Positions 33,550-46,589 of a stretch of 64,000 nucleotides of DNA are shown one piece after another. Each line of letters opens with the position of its first letter. Within the stretch, counting starts at the first letter, position 1. The position numbers and the translations under genes were made by a program. The notes under the pieces were generated by a model. That model searched no databases. It was not told the origin of the DNA and saw only the letters and a program-made list of their open reading frames with translations. The stretch spans positions 64,713,094 through 64,777,093 of the forward strand of contig CP136065.1 of NCBI GenBank assembly GCA_032622095.1. The letters run 5' to 3'. The stretch comes from Siphonodentalium dalli. Lineage: Eukaryota > Mollusca > Scaphopoda > Gadilida > Siphonodentaliidae.

Positions 33550-34016
33550 CTATGTGTAGGTAGTGCTGCTGGCTTCAAATATATTCGTGTACTTGTAGCA
33601 GCAAGCCAAGGCACAATAAGAAAGACCGTACAACGCTATCAGCGAGTAACAAATAATGATCTGATAGAGGGAGAACATGTAGACAGTCTCGTCGCACCAG
33701 TTACTCGGCTCGTGTAGAAGCTGTTTAAAATGAGGCCTCCAAATCGAAAACACCCAGTATGAACCGGCCCCGAGCCACGCCAACAGGAACAACGTCAATA
33801 GTACGTCCATCATTTTATACGTGTCCGTGGGGACGCCGGACGATCCAGATTCCTCCAGTTCGTCGTCATTCACCTCGATTTCGTCCGAATCGAACTGTCG
33901 ATATTGAATGTTTTGCCACAAGGAACCAACTAATTTCAGAATTCCAAAACAACCTCCCACTAATAAATAGACCGGGATATTCGGCTGCTTCGGACATTCT
34001 GTCAGGTACTTCACGC
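33550..34016 (-). CDS. Terminal exon of a TMEM272-like membrane protein gene
   Basis: Minus strand. The acceptor ATGATTTTCAG lies just above 34016, and the exon runs to a TAG at 33550-33552. The first two bases complete a glycine codon begun in exon 34862-34921. It encodes VKYLTECPKQPNIPVYLLV, then a first hydrophobic segment, a variable acidic loop (DSDEIEVNDDELEESGSS), a second segment (MMDVLLTLFLLAWLGAG), an extracytosolic-like loop with W and C, and a third segment (LYQIIICYSLIALYGLSYC), about 154 residues in all. The CP-x-QP-x-IP-x-YLLVGG motif before a membrane helix is what I associate with the TMEM272 family, small four-pass proteins of unknown function. The 210-bp plus-strand open frame opposite it is a shadow. 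Confidence 0.85.
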
Positions 34017-34861
34017 CTGAAAATCATATATAGACGTTAATGTTAATATTATATCGATATATTTAATAGCCCGTCCGTGTTACGCTAAATCGTGGTGGGT
34101 GATTGGTCAACAACCAATTGGGCCACTCGTTTTATATCCCAACAACACACAGATACCAATAACACACAGACCGTAACAGGAACACGACGTCACAAAGTAT
34201 TGTTCTAATCTGATCTAATCGATAAAAGCGGCCAGCAGAATAATTGGGCGTGCTTTTCGAAGTTCAGCCGAACTGCATCGGAAGCTAGTTATTCATATCG
34301 ATCACATCAGCTTTGCCAAGTGCTTGGAAATTTATATTTGGCTGCCTTAATGTTCTGCGTGGTTTGTCTCAAATTCTCGGCTGATTTTGTGAAAATAAAT
34401 ACTTATACACTCAGCTTTTTATGGGAATAAATCATAAAAAAGCTATAAATATAATAAATGAATGTAGTGGGTGTGTGTGTTGTTGGAGGATACGGAGCTG
34501 TGGTCGTTAGGGACATATTTAGTGTAAACCGATTTTAACCGAAGCGGTTTACACAATTTGTCCCAACGACCACAGCCTCATATCCAATTATTTAACACAT
34601 TTGTCTATTTTCAATTAGTGGTTTGTGATATGGCCACCGGTCCTGAATCAGTATGTTGTCTACACCTTGTACCTTTGCTGTATAAGGGGCTTCAATGGCT
34701 TATAAAAAAATGATTTGACATGTATAATAAATACAAAAAAATCAGTTCCCTCGTAATTTTGAAAAAGAAATTTCGTGAAAAACGAATAATTTTGTTTATC
34801 TGGCCTACAGGTGTTACCCACTCTCGTTTATATATTAGAATAATGTTAGTATTCTACTCAC
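34017..34861 (-). other. Intron of the TMEM272-like gene, containing a hairpin at 34489-34579
   Basis: 845-bp intron with donor GTGAGT (minus strand at 34861) and acceptor CAG. At 34489-34579 GAGCTGTGGTCGTTAGGGAC and TGTCCCAACGACCACAGCCTC are inverse arms with GTGTAAACCG / CGGTTTACAC inside, a hairpin of about 90 bp. It looks like a tiny palindromic MITE; no flank duplication is clear. Confidence 0.75.
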
Positions 34862-34921
34862 CAATTGTCACCATCGCTAACGGTAATGCTATCATCGCAC
34901 CAATAAGCACAGCTGTGCAAA
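34862..34921 (-). CDS. Short transmembrane exon of the TMEM272-like gene
   Basis: 60-bp exon between acceptor GTTGTCTTTTTTCAG (above 34921) and donor GTGAGT (below 34862). Its 2 + 57 + 1 phase fits both neighbours exactly. It encodes one hydrophobic segment, CTAVLIGAMIALPLAMVTI, followed by the G completed in the next exon. The AIP/ALP-x-AM-x-x-IG pattern is as expected for the first membrane helix of TMEM272-like proteins. The exon is too short for ordinary gene finding. Satellite sequence begins within a few bases of its acceptor. Confidence 0.82.
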
Positions 34922-34923
34922 CT

Positions 34924-37900
34924 GAAAAAAGACAACACAGAGTATTATGAACCACTCCGTAACATATATAGCATCACGATAAAGATACGATGGAGTATTA
35001 TGACCCGCCCGTAACATTTTCAGCACCATACAAAAGACACCATGGAGTAGTATGTCCCGATCCGTAACATGTTTAACATCATATAAAGACAACATGGAGT
35101 AGTATGTCCCGCCCCGTAACATATTTAACATCATATAAAGACACCATGGAGTATTATGACCCACCCCGTAACATGTTTAGCATCATGATAAAGACACCAT
35201 GAACAATTATGACCCGCCCGTAACATGTTTAACATCATATAAAGACACCATGGAGTATTATGACCCGCCCCGTAACATTTTCAACACAATACAAAAGACG
35301 CCATGAGTATTATGTCCCGCATCGGAACATGTTTAACAAAATAAAAAGACACCATGGAGTATTATGACCCGCCCCGTAACATTTTCAACACAATACAAAA
35401 GACACCATGGAGTATTATGACCCGCCCCATAACATTTTCAAGACCATAGTAAAGACGTCATGGAGTATTATGTCCTACCTCGGAATGTTTAACATCATGA
35501 TAAAGATACCATAGAGTATTATGACCCACCCGTAATATTTTCAACACCATACACAAGACGCCATGGAGTATTATGTCCCGCCTCCGAACATGTTTAACAT
35601 TATATAAAGACACCATGGAGTATTATGACCCGCCCCGTAACATTTTCAACACCATACAAAAAATACCATCAAGTATTATGTCCCGCCCCATAACATGTTT
35701 AACATCGTGAAAAAGAAGCTATGATCTAGTATGACCCGCCCCGTAACCTGTTCAAATCCATATAACAACACCATGGAGTATTATGTCCCGAGACGGAACA
35801 TGTTTAACACCATGATAAAGACACCATGGACTAATATGACCCGCCCGTAACATGTTCAAAACCATACAAAAAACTCCATGGAGTATTATGTCCTGCCCTG
35901 TAACATGTTTAACATCATACAAAAGAAATCATGGAGTATTATGACCCGCTCCGTAAAATGTTTAACATCATGAAAAAGACACAATGGAGTATTATGACCC
36001 AACCCGTAACATGTTTAACACCATATAAAGACAGCATGGGGTATTATATTCCGCTCCGTAACATGTCTAACATCATATAAAGACACCATGGAGTATTATG
36101 TCCCACTCCGTAACATGTTTAACATCATACAAAAGACACCATGGAGTATTATGTCCCGCTCCGTAACATGACTAACATCATATAAAGATACCATGGAGCA
36201 TTATGACCCACCCCGTAACGTTTAACATCATATAAAGACACCATGGATGATTATATTCCACTCCGTAACATGTTTAACATCATATAAAGGCAGCATGGAG
36301 TATTATGACCCGTCCGTAACATGTTTAACATCATATAAAGACACCATGGAGTATTATGTTCCGCAACGTAACATGTTTATCATCATATAAAGACACCATG
36401 AAGTATTATGACCCGTCCGTAACATGTTTAACATCATATAAAGACAGCATGGAGTATTATGACCCACCCGTAACATGTTTAGCATCATATAAAGACACCA
36501 TGGAGTTTTATGACCCGTCCGTAACATGTTTAACATCATATAAAGACGCCATGGAGTATTGTGTCCCGCCCGTAACATGATTAACATCATAAAAAGACAC
36601 CATGGAGTATTATGACCCGCCCGTAAAATGTTCAAAACCATACAAAAGACACCATGCAATATTATTTCCCGCTCCGTAACATGTTTAACATCATACAAAG
36701 ACACTATGGAGCATTATGACCCACTCCATAACATGTTTAAAATCATATAAAGACACCATGGATTATTATGACCCGCCCCTAAAATGTTCAAAACCATACA
36801 AAAGACACCATGGAGTAGTATGACCCACCCCGTAACATGTTTAGCATCATAAAAAGACACAACGCAGTATTACGTTCCGCCCGTAACATGTTTAACATCA
36901 TATATATATATAAGACACCATGGAGTATTATGACCCGCTCAAAACACGTTCAAAACCAGACAAAAGACGACATGGAGTATTATGACCCACCCTGTAACAT
37001 GTTTAGCATCATATAAAGACACCATGGAGTATTATGACCCGCCCGTAACATGTTTGATATCATATAAAGACGCCATGGAGTATTATGACCCACCCGTAAC
37101 ATTGTTAACATCATATAAAACACCATGGAGTATTATGACCCGCCTGTAACACGTTTAACATCATATAAAGACGCCATGGAGTATTATGACCAGCCCGTAA
37201 CATGTTTAACATCATATCAAGACGCCATGGAGTATTATGACCCACCCGTAACATTTTTAACATCATATAAAGACACCATGGAGTAATAAGACACGCCCGT
37301 AACATGTTTAAAATCATATAAAGACGCCATGGAGTATTATGACCCGCCCGTAACATGTTTAACATCATATAAAGACACCATGGAGTATTATGACACGCCG
37401 TAACATGTTTAACATCATATAAAGACGCCATGGAGTATTATGACCCACCCGTAACATGTTTAACACCATACAAAGACAGCATGGAGTATTATGTCCCGCC
37501 CGTAACATGTTTAACATCATATAAAGACGACAGGGAGTATTATGTTCCACCCGTATCATGTTTAACATCATATCAAGACACCATGGAGCATTATGACTCA
37601 CCCGTAACATGTTTAACATCATATAAAGACGCCATGGAGTATTATGACCCGCCAGTAACATGTTTAACATCATATAAAGGCGCCATGGAGTATTATGACC
37701 CACTCCGTAACATGTTTAACATCATAGAAAGACACCATGGAGTATTATGACCTGCCCGTAACATGTTTAACATCATATAAAGACACCATGGATTATTATG
37801 ACCCACCCGTAACATGTTTAACATCATATAAAGACACCATAGAGTTTTATATTCCGCTCCGTAACATGTTTAACATCATGATAAAGACACCATGGAGTAG

Positions 37901-40900
37901 TATGATCCTCCCAGTAACACGTTTAACATCATATAACGACACCATGGAGTATTATGACCCGCCCGCAATATGTTCAAAACCATACAAAAGACACCATGGA
38001 GTAGTATGACCCACCCCGTAATATGTTTAACATCATAAAAAGAGACCACGGAGTATTATGTTCCGCCGGAGTAGTATGACCCGCCCGTAACATGTTTAAC
38101 GTCATATAAAGACGCCATGGAGTATTATGCCCCGCCCGTAACATGTTTAGCATCATATAAAGACACCATGGAGTATTATGACATACCCGTAACATGTTTA
38201 ACATCATATAAAGACACTGTGGAGTATTATGACCCGCCCGTAACATGTTCAACATCATATAAAGACGCCATGGAGTATTATGACCCACTCCGTAACATGT
38301 TTAACATCATATAAAGACACCATGGAGTATTATGACCCGCCCGTAACATGTTCAAAACCATACAAAAGACACCATGGAGTATTATGACCCGCCCGTAACA
38401 TGTTTAAAACCATACAAAATACACCATGGAGTATTATGACCCGCCCGTAAAATGTTTAACATCATATAAAGACACCATGGAGTATTATGACCCACCCGTA
38501 ACATGTTTAACATCATATAAACACACCATGGAGTATTATATTCCGCTCTGTAACATGTTTAACATCATGATAAAGACGACATGGCGTAGTATGACCCGCC
38601 TCGTAACATGTTTAACATCATATAACGACACCTCGGAGTAATATGACCCGCTCGTAATATGTTCAAAACCATACAAAAGACACCATGGAGTAGTATAACC
38701 CACCCCGTAACATGTTAACATATAAAGACACCATCGATTATTATGTCCCGTCCCGTAACATGTTTAACATCATGAAAACGACACCGTGGAGTATTATTAC
38801 CCGCCCGTAAACTGTTCAAAACCATACAAAAGACACCATGGAATATTATTTCCCGCCCCGTAACATGTTTAACATCATATTAAGACGGCATGGAGTATTA
38901 TGTCCCACCCGTATCATGTTTAACATCATATAAAGACACTATGGAGTATTATGACTCACCCGTAACATGTTTAACATCATAAAATACACCATGGATTATT
39001 ATGACCCGCCCGTAACATGTTTAACATCATATAAAGACGCCATGGAGTATTATGACCCACTTCGTAACATGTTTAACATCATATAAAGACACCATGGAGT
39101 ATAATGACTCACCGTAACATGTTTAATATCATATAAAGACACCATGGAGTATTATGACACGCCCGTAACATGTTCAAAACCATACAAAAGACACCATGGA
39201 GTATTATGACCCGCCTGTAACACGTTTAACATCATATAAAGACACCATGGAGTATTATGACCCATCCGTAACATGTTTAACATCATATAAAGACACCATG
39301 GGGTATTATATTCCGCTCCGTAACATGTTTAACATGATAAAGACGCCATGGAGTAGTATGGCCCGCCCCGTAACACGTTAAACATCATATAACAACACCT
39401 TGCAGTATTATGACCCGCCCATAATATGTTCAAAACCATACAAAAGACACCATGGAGTAGTATGACCCACCCCGTAACATGTTTAACATCATATAAAGAC
39501 ACCATGGAGTATTATGTCCCGTCCCGTAACATGTTTAACATCATGAACAAGACACCATGGAGTATTATGACCCGCCCGTAACATGTTCAAAACCATACAA
39601 AAGACACCATGGAGTATTATGTCCCGCCCCATAACATGTTTAACATCATACAAAGACACAATGGAGTATTATGTTCCGCCCGTATCATGTTTAACATCAT
39701 ATAAAGACATCATGGAGTATTATGTCCCGCCCGTAACATGTTTAACATCATACAAAGACACAATGGAGTATTATGTTCCGCCCCGTAGCATGTTTAACAT
39801 CATATAAAGACACCATGGAGTATTATGACACGCCCGTAAAATGTTCAAAACCATACAAAGGACACCATGGAATATTATTTCCCGCTCCGTAACATGTTAA
39901 ACATCATATAAAGACGCCATGGAGTATTATGTCCCACCCCGTAACATGTTTAGCATCATATAAAGACACAATGAGTATTATGTTCCACCCATAACACGTT
40001 TAGCATCAAATAAAAACACAAAGGAGTATTATGTTCCGCCCAGTAACATGTTTAGCATCATATAAAGACACCATGCAGTATTATATCCCGCCCTGTAACA
40101 TATTTAACATCATATAAAGACACTATGGAGCATTATGACCCACTCCGTAACATGTTTAACATCATATAAAGACACCATGGAGTATTATGACCCGCCCCTA
40201 AAATGTTCAAAACCATACAAAAGACACCGTGGATTAGTATGACCCACCGTAGCATGTTTATCATCATATAAAGACACAATGGAGTATTATGTTCTGCACG
40301 TAACATGTTTAACATCATATAAACATACCATGGAGTATTATGACCCGCCCATAACATGATCAAAACCATTCAAAAGATGCCATGGAGTATTATGACCCAC
40401 CCTGTAACATGTTTAGCATCATATAAACACACAATGGAGTATTATGTTTCGCCCGTAACATGTTTAACATCAAATAAAAACAAAATGGAGTATTATGTTC
40501 TGCACTGTAACATGTTTAACATCATATAAAGACACCATGGAGTATTATGTTCTGACCGTAACATGTTTAACATCATATAAAGACACCATGGAGTATAATG
40601 TTCTGACCGTAACATGTTTAACATCATATAAAGACACCATGGAGTATTATGTTCTGACCGTAACATGTTTAACATCATATAAAGACACCATGGAGTATTA
40701 TGTTCTGACCGTAACATGTTTAACATCATATAAAGACACAATGGAGTATTATGTTCCGCCTGTAACATGTTTAACATCAAATAAAAACACAATGGAGTAT
40801 TATCACCCGCCCATAACATGTTCAAAACGATTCAAAAGTCGCCATGGAGTATTATGACCCACCCCGTAACATGTTTAACATCATATAAAGACACCATGGA

Positions 40901-43900
40901 GTATTATATTCCGCTCCGTAACATGTTTAACATCATGATAAAGACGCCATGGAGTAGTATGGCCCGCCCAGTAACATGTTTAACATCATATAACAACACC
41001 TTGCAGTATTATGACCCGCCCATAATATGTTCAAAACCATAAAAAAGACACCATGGAGTAGTATGACCCACCCCGTAACATGTTTAACATCATATAAAGA
41101 CACCATGGAGTATTATGTCCCGTCCCGTAACATGTTTAACATCATGAACAAGACACCATGGAGTATTATGACCCGCCCGTAACATGTTCAAAACCATACA
41201 AAAGACACCATGGAGTATTATGTCCCGCCCCGTAACATGTTAAAAATCATATAAAGACACAATGGAGTATTATGTCCCGCCCGTAACATGTTTAACATCA
41301 TATGAAGACACCATGGAGTATTATGTTCTGCCCCGTAACATGTTTAATATCATATAAAGACACCATGGAGTATTATGACCCGCCCATAACATGTTCAAAA
41401 CCATTCAAAAGACGCCATGGAGTATTATGTCCCACCCCGTAACATGTTTAGCATCATAAAAGACACAAAGAGTATTATGTTCCGCCCATAACACGTTTAG
41501 CATCAAATAAAAACACAAAGGAGTATTATGTTCCGCCCAGTAACATGTTTAGCATCATATAAAGACACCATGCAGTATTATATCCCGCCCTGTATCATAT
41601 TTAACATCATATAAAGACACTATGGAGCATTATGACCCACTCCGTAACATGTTTAACATCATATAAAGACACCATGTAGTATTATGACCCGCCTCTAAAA
41701 TGTTCAAAACCATACAAAAGACACCGTGGATTAGTATGACCCACCGTAGCATGTTTAGCATCATATAAAGACACAATGGAGTATTATGTTCTGCCCGTAA
41801 CATGTTTAACATCATATAACATACCATGGAGTATTATGATCCGCCCATAACATGATCAAAACCATTCAAAAGACGCCATGGAGTATTATGACCGACCCCG
41901 TAACATGTTTAGCATCATATAAAGACACAAAGGAGTATTATGTTTCGCCCGTAACATGTTTAACATCAAATAAAAATACAATGGAGTATTATGTTCCGCC
42001 CTGTAACATGTTTAACATCATATAAAGACACCTTGGAGTATTATGTTCTGACCGTAACATGTTTAACATCATATAAAGACACCATGGAGTATAATGTTCT
42101 GACCGTAACATGTTTAACATCATATAAAGACACCATGGAGTATTATGTTCTGACCGTAACATGTTTAACATCATATAAAGACACCATGGAGTATTATGTT
42201 CTGACCGTAACATGTTTAACATCATATAAAGACACCATGGAGTATTATGTTCTGACCGTAACATGTTTAACATCATATAAAGACACAATGGAGTATTATG
42301 TTCCGCCTGTAACATGTTTAACATCAAATAAAAACACAATGGAGTATTATCACCCGCCCATAACATGTTCAAAACGATTCAAAAGTCGCCATGGAGTATT
42401 ACGACCCACCCCGTAACATGTTTAACATCATATAAAGACACCATGGAGTATTATATTCCGCTCCGTAACATGTTTAACATCATGATAAAGACGCCATGGA
42501 GTAGTATGGCCCGCCCCGTAACATGTTTAACATCATATAACAACACCTTGCAGTATTATGACCCGCCCATAATATGTTCAAAACCATAAAAAAGACACCA
42601 TGGAGTAGTATGACCCACCCCGTAACATGTTTAACATCATATAAAGACACCATGGAGTATTATGTCCCGTCCCGTAACATGTTTAACATCATGAACAAGA
42701 CACCATGGAGTATTATGACCCGCCCGTAACATGTTCAAACCCATACAAAAGACACCATGGAGTATTATGTCCCGCCCCGTAACATGTTAAACATCATATA
42801 AAGACACAATGGAGTATTATGTCCCGCCCGTAACATGTTTAACATCATATGAAGACACCATGGAGTATTATGTTCTGCCCCGTAACATGTTTAATATCAT
42901 ATAAAGACACCATGGAGTATTATGACCCGCCCATAACATGTTCAAAACCATTCAAAAGACGCCATGGAGTATTATGTCCCACCCCGTAACATGTTTAGCA
43001 TCATAAAAGACACAATGAGTATTATGTTCCGCCCATAACACGTTTAGCATCAAATAAAAACACAAAGGAGTATTATGTTCCGTCCAGTAACATGTTTAGC
43101 ATCATATAAAGACACCATGCAGTATTATATCCCGCCCTGTAACATATTTAACATCATATAAAGACACTATGGAGCATTATGACCCACTCCGTAACATGTT
43201 TAACATCATATAAAGACACCATGTAGTATTATGACCCGCCTCTAAAATGTTCAAAACCATACAAAAGACACCGTGGATTAGTATGACCCACCGTAGCATG
43301 TTTAGCATCATATAAAGACACAATGGAGTATTATGTTCTGCCCGTAACATGTTTAACATCATATAACATACCATGGAGTATTATGACCCGCCCATAACAT
43401 GATCAAAACCATTCAAAAGACGCCATGGAGTATTATGACCGACCCCGTAACATGTTTAGCATCATATAAAGACACAAAGGAGTATTATGTTTCGCCCGTA
43501 ACATGTTTAACATCAAATAAAAATACAATGGAGTATTATGTTCCGCCCTGTAACATGTTTAACATCATATAAAGACACCATGGAGTATTATGTTCTGACC
43601 GTAACATGTTTAACATCATATAAAGACACCATGGAGTATAATGTTCTGACCGTAACATGTTTAACATCATATAAAGACACCATGGAGTATTATGTTCTGA
43701 CCGTAACATGTTTAACATCATATAAAGACACCATGGAGTATTATGTTCTGACCGTAACATGTTTAACATCATATAAAGACACAATGGAGTATTATGTTCC
43801 GCCTGTAACATGTTTAACATCAAATAAAAACACAATGGAGTATTATCACCCGCCCATAACATGTTCAAAACCATTCAAAAGTCGCCATGGAGTATTATGA

Positions 43901-44497
43901 CCCATCCCGTAACATGTTTAGCATCATATAAAGACACAATGGAATATTATGTTCCGCCTGTAACATGTTTAACATCAAATAAAACACAATGGAGTATTAT
44001 GACCCCTCCCGTAATATTTACCATCATATAAAGACACAATGGAGTATTATGTTCCGCCAGTAACATGTTTAATATCATATAAAGACACCACGAAGTATTA
44101 TGTCCCGCCCCGTAACATGTTTCACATCATATAAAGACACCATGGAGTATTATGAACCGACCGTAACATGTTCAAAACCATACAAAAGACACCATGGAGT
44201 AGTATGACCCACCCTGTAACATGTTTAATATCATATAAAGACACCATGGAGTATTATGAACCGACCGTAACATGTTCAAAACCATACAAAAGACACAATG
44301 GACTCATGGAGTAGTATGACCCATCCCGTAACATGTTTAGTATCATATAAATACACAATGGAGTATTATGACCCATCCCGTAACATGTTTAGCATCATAT
44401 AAAGACACAATGGAGTATTATGACCCATCCCGTAACATGTTTAGCATCACATGAATACACCATGGAGTAGTATGTCCCACCCTGTAACATGTTTAAT
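34924..44497. repeat. Satellite array, about 51-bp monomer, left block (about 9.6 kb)
   Basis: Head-to-tail monomers with the parts GGAGTATTATGACCCGCCCG, TAACATGTTTAACATCATAT and AAAGACACCAT. A second monomer type has CGTAACATGTTCAAAACC followed by ATACAAAAGACACCAT. Units are 51 or 52 bp. Because 51 is divisible by 3 and the monomer lacks stops in one frame on each strand, long repetitive frames appear on both strands (17-residue units such as TCLTSYKDTMEYYDPPV on plus and MLNMLRAGHNTPWCLYM on minus). These frames break wherever a 52-bp unit occurs, so I treat them as satellite artefacts, not genes. The array lies inside an intron of the TMEM272-like gene. Confidence 0.95.
39250..43900. repeat. 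Higher-order repeat within the satellite, about 1.55 kb, three copies
   Basis: A landmark (AGTAGTATGGCCCGCCC followed by AACAACACCTTGCAG) occurs at about 39350, 40947 and 42495, and a second (start of a run with TTCTGACCGTAACATG) at 40493, 41989 and 43536. Spacings are about 1496 to 1597 bp, differing by whole 51-bp monomers. The last two copies are nearly identical. The TTCTGACCG monomer run has 4, 5 and 4 units in successive copies. Confidence 0.88.
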
Positions 44498-45011
44498 CTC
44501 ATATATATTTTGAAGACCTCTGTCTGTCTGTCTGTCTGTTTGTCTGTATGTTTGTCTGTCATTAATACAAATCTACGATTCTCGACCGATCGGGACGAAA
44601 CTTGGTACGTGTGTGTAGTTTGACCAGGCGGTCGACTTTGTCGTATTGGTGAGCCCGTGCGGTGCCCGCTTCGCGCATGCGCAGACGATATCTCGGAAAC
44701 GGGTGGAGCTATCGACTTGAAATTTGCTATGTGAATGTATCTTGCCCCGGATACGAATTTTATCGGGTCGCCGAGCCCGTGCGACGCCAGCTTCGCGCAT
44801 GCGCAGACGAGATCTCGGAAACGGGTGGAGCTATCGACTTGAAATTTGGTATGTGAATGTATCTTGCCCCGGATACGAATTTTATCGGGTCGCCGATTCC
44901 GTACGATGCCAGCTTCGCGCATGCGCAGACCAGATCTCGGAAACGAGTAGAGCTATCGACTTGAAATTTGGTTTTTGAATAGCCCGGACAACGTCGGGCT
45001 CATCGGCTAGT
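44498..45011 (-). mobile_element. Pearl/Helitron-like element inserted in the satellite, copy 1
   Basis: Reads on the minus strand from ACTAGCCGATGAGCCCGACG (with a GAGCCCGAC...GTCCGGGCT hairpin) through about three 122-bp tandem units (GATCTCGGAAACGGGTGGAG at about 44690, 44810 and 44933 on plus) to a CTGTCTGTCTG microsatellite and ATATATATTTTGAAGACC. Satellite resumes on the far side of copy 2. Same family as 22903-23566. No coding capacity; open frames over it come from the tandem unit. Confidence 0.82.
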
Positions 45012-45883
45012 CTCATATATATTTTGAAGACCTCTGTCTGTCTGTTTGTCTGTCTGTTTGTCTGTCATTTTTACAAATCTACGATTCTCGACCGATCGGG
45101 ACGAAACTTGGTACGTGTTTGTAGTTTGACCAGGCGGTGGACGTTGTCGTATTGGCGAGCCCGTTTCGCGCCCGTTTCGCGCATGCGCAGACGAGATCTC
45201 GGAAACGGGTGGAGCTATCGACTTGAAATTTGCTATGTGAATGTATCTTGCCCCGGATACGAATTGTATCGGGTCGGCGAGTCCGTGCGACGCCAGTTTC
45301 GCGCATGTGCAGACGAGATCTCGGAAACGGGTGGAGCTATCGACTTGACATTTGGTATGTGAATGTAACTTGCCCCGGATACGAATTTTATCGGGTCGCC
45401 GATCCCGTGCGACGCCAGCTTCGCGCATGCGCAGACCAGATCTAGGAAACGGGTGGAGCTATCGACTTGAAATTTGGTATGTGAATGTATCTTGCCCCAG
45501 ATACGAATTTTATCGGGTCGCCGAGCCCGTGCGACGCCAGCTTCGCGCATGCGAAGACCAGATCTCGGAAACGGGTGGAGCTGTCGATTTGAAATTTGGT
45601 ATGTGAATGTATCTTGCCCCACATACGAATTTTATCGGGTCGCCGAGCCCGTGCGACGCCAGCTTCGCGCATGCGAAGACCAGATCTCGGAAACGGGTGG
45701 AGCTGTCGACTTGAAATTTGGTATGTGAATGTATCTTGCCCCGGATACAAATTTTGTAGGGTCGCCGAGCCCGTGCGACGCCAGCTTCGCGCATGCGCAG
45801 ACCAGATCTCGGAAACGGGTAGAGCTATCGACTTGAAATTTTGTTTTTGAATAGCCCGGACAACGTCGGGCTCATCGGCTAGT
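45012..45883 (-). mobile_element. Pearl/Helitron-like element, copy 2, head to tail with copy 1
   Basis: Same ends as copy 1 but six 122-bp tandem units (about 45195, 45317, 45440, 45562, 45684, 45806). The junction CGGCTAGT-CTCATATATA at 45011/45012 equals the element end joined directly to the element start with no satellite between. Confidence 0.85.
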
Positions 45884-46215
45884 TTCATATAAAGACACCA
45901 TGGAGTATTATGACCCGACCGTATCATGTTTAAAACCACACAAAAGACACCATGGAGTAGTATGACTCACCCCATAACATGTTTAACATCATATAAAGAC
46001 ACCATGAAGTATTGTGTTCCGCCCGTAACATGTTTAATATCATATAATATAAAGACACCATGAAGTATTATGTTCCGCTCGTAACATGGTTAACATCATA
46101 TAAAGACACCATGGAGTATTATGTCCCGCCCGTAACATGTTTAACATCATATAAAGACAACATGGAGTATTGTGGCCCGCCCATAACATGTTTAACATCA
46201 TATTAAGACACCATG
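45884..46215. repeat. Satellite array, middle block
   Basis: Six or so 51-bp monomers between the pearl-like pair and the CACTA-like element. One monomer contains an extra TATAATATAAAG. Confidence 0.92.
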
Positions 46216-46235
46216 CACTCTTTAAAAAATAGGTA

Positions 46236-46440
46236 CTTCAAAGTACCTACGTAGTACTAAGCTTTGTCCCAGGGGAAGTACCAACTGTTTGGTACTCTGG
46301 AGTACCAAAAGTGGTACTCTGGAGTACCAAAAGTTTAGGTACTCTGGAGTACGAAAAGTGGTACTCTGGAGTACCAACAGTTTAGGTACTCTATAGTACC
46401 AAAATGTTTGGTACTCTGGATTACCTACTAAATATTTATA
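46236..46440. repeat. Cluster of GGTACTCTGGAGTACC palindromes
   Basis: A 16-bp perfect palindrome, GGTACTCTGGAGTACC, and slight variants occur about six times at 20 to 27 bp spacing (46290-46430), preceded by GGTACTTCAAAGTACC. Likely subterminal binding sites of the surrounding element, or a small foldback. Confidence 0.85.
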
Positions 46441-46589
46441 GTATAGAACCTTGATCGTGATTTTGTACTCAATTCAAAGTTTAATATCTAGATTTCAGGA
46501 TTCCCTGTTCCCTGCATGTGGAGTAAAATTGTTCTGAATGTCCAAAAATAATTTCTTAATTTGTGTGCAATAATATTAAAGTAAACATT

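Noticed and set aside
33508-34040. Plus-strand frames at 33508-33717 and 33759-34040
   Set aside because: They are antisense shadows of the TMEM272-like terminal exon, which has membrane segments, a family motif and proper splice phase.
35000-44497. Many long open frames on both strands across the 51-bp array, suggesting a giant repetitive protein gene
   Set aside because: They arise because the monomer length is divisible by three and has no stop in one frame per strand. They break at every 52-bp unit and occur equally on both strands.
44395-45939. Overlapping frames with MREAGVARARRPDKIRIRG-type text on the minus strand and matching plus frames
   Set aside because: They are translations of the 122-bp tandem unit of the pearl-like elements. 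Frames shift between units because 122 is not divisible by three, and both strands are open.
35000-46215. CRISPR-like array (regular repeats)
   Set aside because: There are no unique spacers; the whole unit is repeated, and the DNA is eukaryotic.
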